DNA from: Candidatus Zixiibacteriota bacterium
GTDB lineage: Bacteria; SM23-81
NCBI GenBank assembly: GCA_030628225.1
Contig: DAOVRJ010000120.1
Location: 1-7,386 of the forward strand
Length of the DNA: 7,386 nucleotides
Reading direction: 5' to 3'
Translations under genes and position numbers: made by a program
Part shown: one piece after another, positions 6,106-7,386 of the stretch
Position numbering within the stretch: position 1 is the first letter of the stretch
Layout of the letters: every line of letters begins with the position of its first letter
Notes under the pieces: generated by a model
The model's database searches: none
What the model saw: only the letters and a program-made list of their open reading frames with translations
Told to the model about the DNA's origin: nothing

Positions 6106-7386
6106 TTAAAAAGGCATCATGCCCATCAAGCTCTCTAATCTGGCTTGAGCCTTGTATATCTCATACCGGGTGCTGGCACAATTCACACGGGCCTCGGTGA
6201 GAATCATCTGGGCGTCGATCTTGTCCACCTGGGTGGCCATTCCCTCCCGGTAGCTGGCCTCGTTGACCCGATAGTTTTCCTCGGCACTGGCCAATGCTCG
6301 CATGGCCATATCCAAACGGCTTGTTGCCTCCTGCAGGTCTAAAAATGCCTGGCTAACCTGCAGTTTAATCCCATCGCGAAAAGCTCTTAGTTCATGTTCC
6401 GCCTGTCGATAGCCGGCCTTACTCTGCTTATATCGAGCCAGGTTTCTGGTGCCAGAAAAAATTTCCCAACTGGCCAGTCCCATTAGCATCCAGTAGTCAT
6501 CATCGGGATCGAACCGATATTTATCCTCATACCATCCATAATCTAAAACCAGATTCACTTTTGGCAAAAAACTGCTTCTGGCCAAGCTCACAGACTTCTC
6601 CGCCATTGTGAGCTGGGTTTGAAAGCCCCTCAATGCGGGATTTGATTCAAAGGCCACTTGAACGCACTCGTCCAGAGTTAAATCTAGTGGCCTGCTTTCT
6701 TCAACCTCCGTCAGAAAGACCTCGCGGCCCGGATCCTGGTTGAGCAGACTGTTAAAAGCTCGCCGAGCCATGATCAGGCCGTTTACAGCCCTGAGGCTAT
6801 CCTGTAGGGTGGAACTTAGCAGGACGTCGCCTCTTAGGGTTTCCGCCCGGCCAACCATTCCCGCCTCGTAGAGAGATTGTGCTACCCGAAGGTGTTCTCT
6901 AGACAGATCCACCGCTTCATCCATCGCCTCTAGCAAATTCTCCGCCTCTAGAACTCCGCAGTAGGCCTCTTTAACCCGCAGGGCGATCTCACTTCTCTTG
7001 GCCTGGAGCTCAAAACCTGCGGCCCTCCTCTGGGTCCGGGCCAGGCCCAACTGGCTCCAAAGTGCACCCCCTTGGAAAATGGGCTGCACCACCTCCAGCT
7101 TGGTGTCGTGGCTCTCTTCTTCCATAAAACTCATCCTCACAGAAGATTCGTAGAGTATCTCACCGGTGGTCAGATCGGCCCTTGTGGCTATGGGGAAATT
7201 GAACTCCCGACCTCCTTCAGCCCGGGAATAAGCGGTGGAAAGGCTTACAGAAGGCAGGAAGTTGCCCACCGACTCCATCACCCCATACTTTGCTTGCCGT
7301 TGTTTCTCCTCCACGGCTTTGATCTCTTCATTCTCCTGTAAAGCAATTTCAACACTCTGTGTGATGGTCAAAGGAACAGCCAGAAC
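6106..7386 (-). CDS. TolC-family outer-membrane efflux channel, N-terminus cut by window edge
   Basis: At least 426 residues of a TolC/OEP-family protein are present, the outer-membrane and periplasmic tunnel of the pump. Two homologous repeats are visible. The first begins LTITQSVEIALQENEEI and includes FLPSVSLSTAYSR; the second begins LTLDECVQVAFESNPALRG and includes FLPKVNLVLDYGWY. Each has long amphipathic helices and a beta-strand region, and the C-terminal helix carries EENYRVNEASYREGMATQVD, typical of the family. The reading frame stays open to the right edge with VLAVP before LTIT, so the signal peptide and true start lie outside. The TTG at 7369-7371 is within the gene and should not be taken as the start. 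It is the first visible gene of the operon, and any promoter or regulator would lie further upstream. Loss of homology at the edge is due to the window, not truncation. Confidence 0.95.
   Translation of the reverse strand, partial: VLAVPLTITQSVEIALQENEEIKAVEEKQRQAKYGVMESVGNFLPSVSLSTAYSRAEGGREFNFPIATRADLTTGEILYESSVRMSFMEEESHDTKLEVVQPIFQGGALWSQLGLARTQRRAAGFELQAKRSEIALRVKEAYCGVLEAENLLEAMDEAVDLSREHLRVAQSLYEAGMVGRAETLRGDVLLSSTLQDSLRAVNGLIMARRAFNSLLNQDPGREVFLTEVEESRPLDLTLDECVQVAFESNPALRGFQTQLTMAEKSVSLARSSFLPKVNLVLDYGWYEDKYRFDPDDDYWMLMGLASWEIFSGTRNLARYKQSKAGYRQAEHELRAFRDGIKLQVSQAFLDLQEATSRLDMAMRALASAEENYRVNEASYREGMATQVDKIDAQMILTEARVNCASTRYEIYKAQARLESLMGMMPF

Larger units (their letters stand above)
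347..7386 (-). other. Probable five-gene operon: channel, adaptor, RND pump, hydrolase, PDRP
   Basis: Five genes run in the same direction with spacings of 24 nt, a 14-nt overlap, a 23-nt overlap and 40 nt, and a single terminator follows the last. No internal terminator and no convincing internal promoter is seen. Co-transcription is an inference from spacing. Whether the PDRP gene also has its own promoter inside the hydrolase gene cannot be judged here. Confidence 0.7.

Overview
The window holds part of a diderm (Gram-negative-type) bacterial chromosome. Every convincing gene lies on the minus strand, so transcription runs from the right edge to the left. The evidence for an outer membrane is a complete tripartite efflux pump: a TolC-like outer-membrane channel, a lipoprotein membrane-fusion adaptor and an RND inner-membrane pump. 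Base composition is moderately GC-rich in the genes and clearly AT-rich in part of the left intergenic region. Nothing here fixes the phylum. The regulatory protein at the end of the operon resembles the PPDK-regulator branch of its family (YqfL/PDRP-like) more than E. coli PpsR. The pump carries proton-relay variants that I associate with many HAE1-type pumps outside the AcrB branch.

Layout in transcription order (right to left): (1) a TolC-family channel, cut at its N-terminus by the right window edge (7386-6106); (2) a periplasmic adaptor lipoprotein (6081-4987), 24 nt after the channel gene and preceded by a near-perfect Shine-Dalgarno sequence; (3) a 1049-residue RND transporter (5000-1851) that overlaps the adaptor gene by 14 nt; (4) an isochorismatase-family cysteine hydrolase (1873-1274), whose start lies inside the end of the transporter gene; (5) a DUF299 pyruvate,phosphate dikinase/PEP synthase regulatory protein (1233-403), 40 nt further on. 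A rho-independent terminator oriented for this strand (373-347) closes the group. Overlaps, short gaps and the single terminator suggest one operon. Its promoter lies beyond the right edge.

Positions 1-346 hold no recognisable gene. They contain an AT-rich imperfect inverted repeat (128-256), a perfect short hairpin next to it (257-275), and a pair of degenerate G/C-rich motifs in direct orientation on either side (93-121 and 310-342). This looks like an intergenic repeat element of unknown family.

The first three genes should form one machine that exports small hydrophobic or amphipathic compounds from the inner membrane or periplasm across the outer membrane. The last two are soluble cytoplasmic proteins with no established part in efflux. 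Their presence in the same transcript is the main point of biological interest. I see no strong sign of a novel system; most of the window is ordinary, well-conserved gene families.
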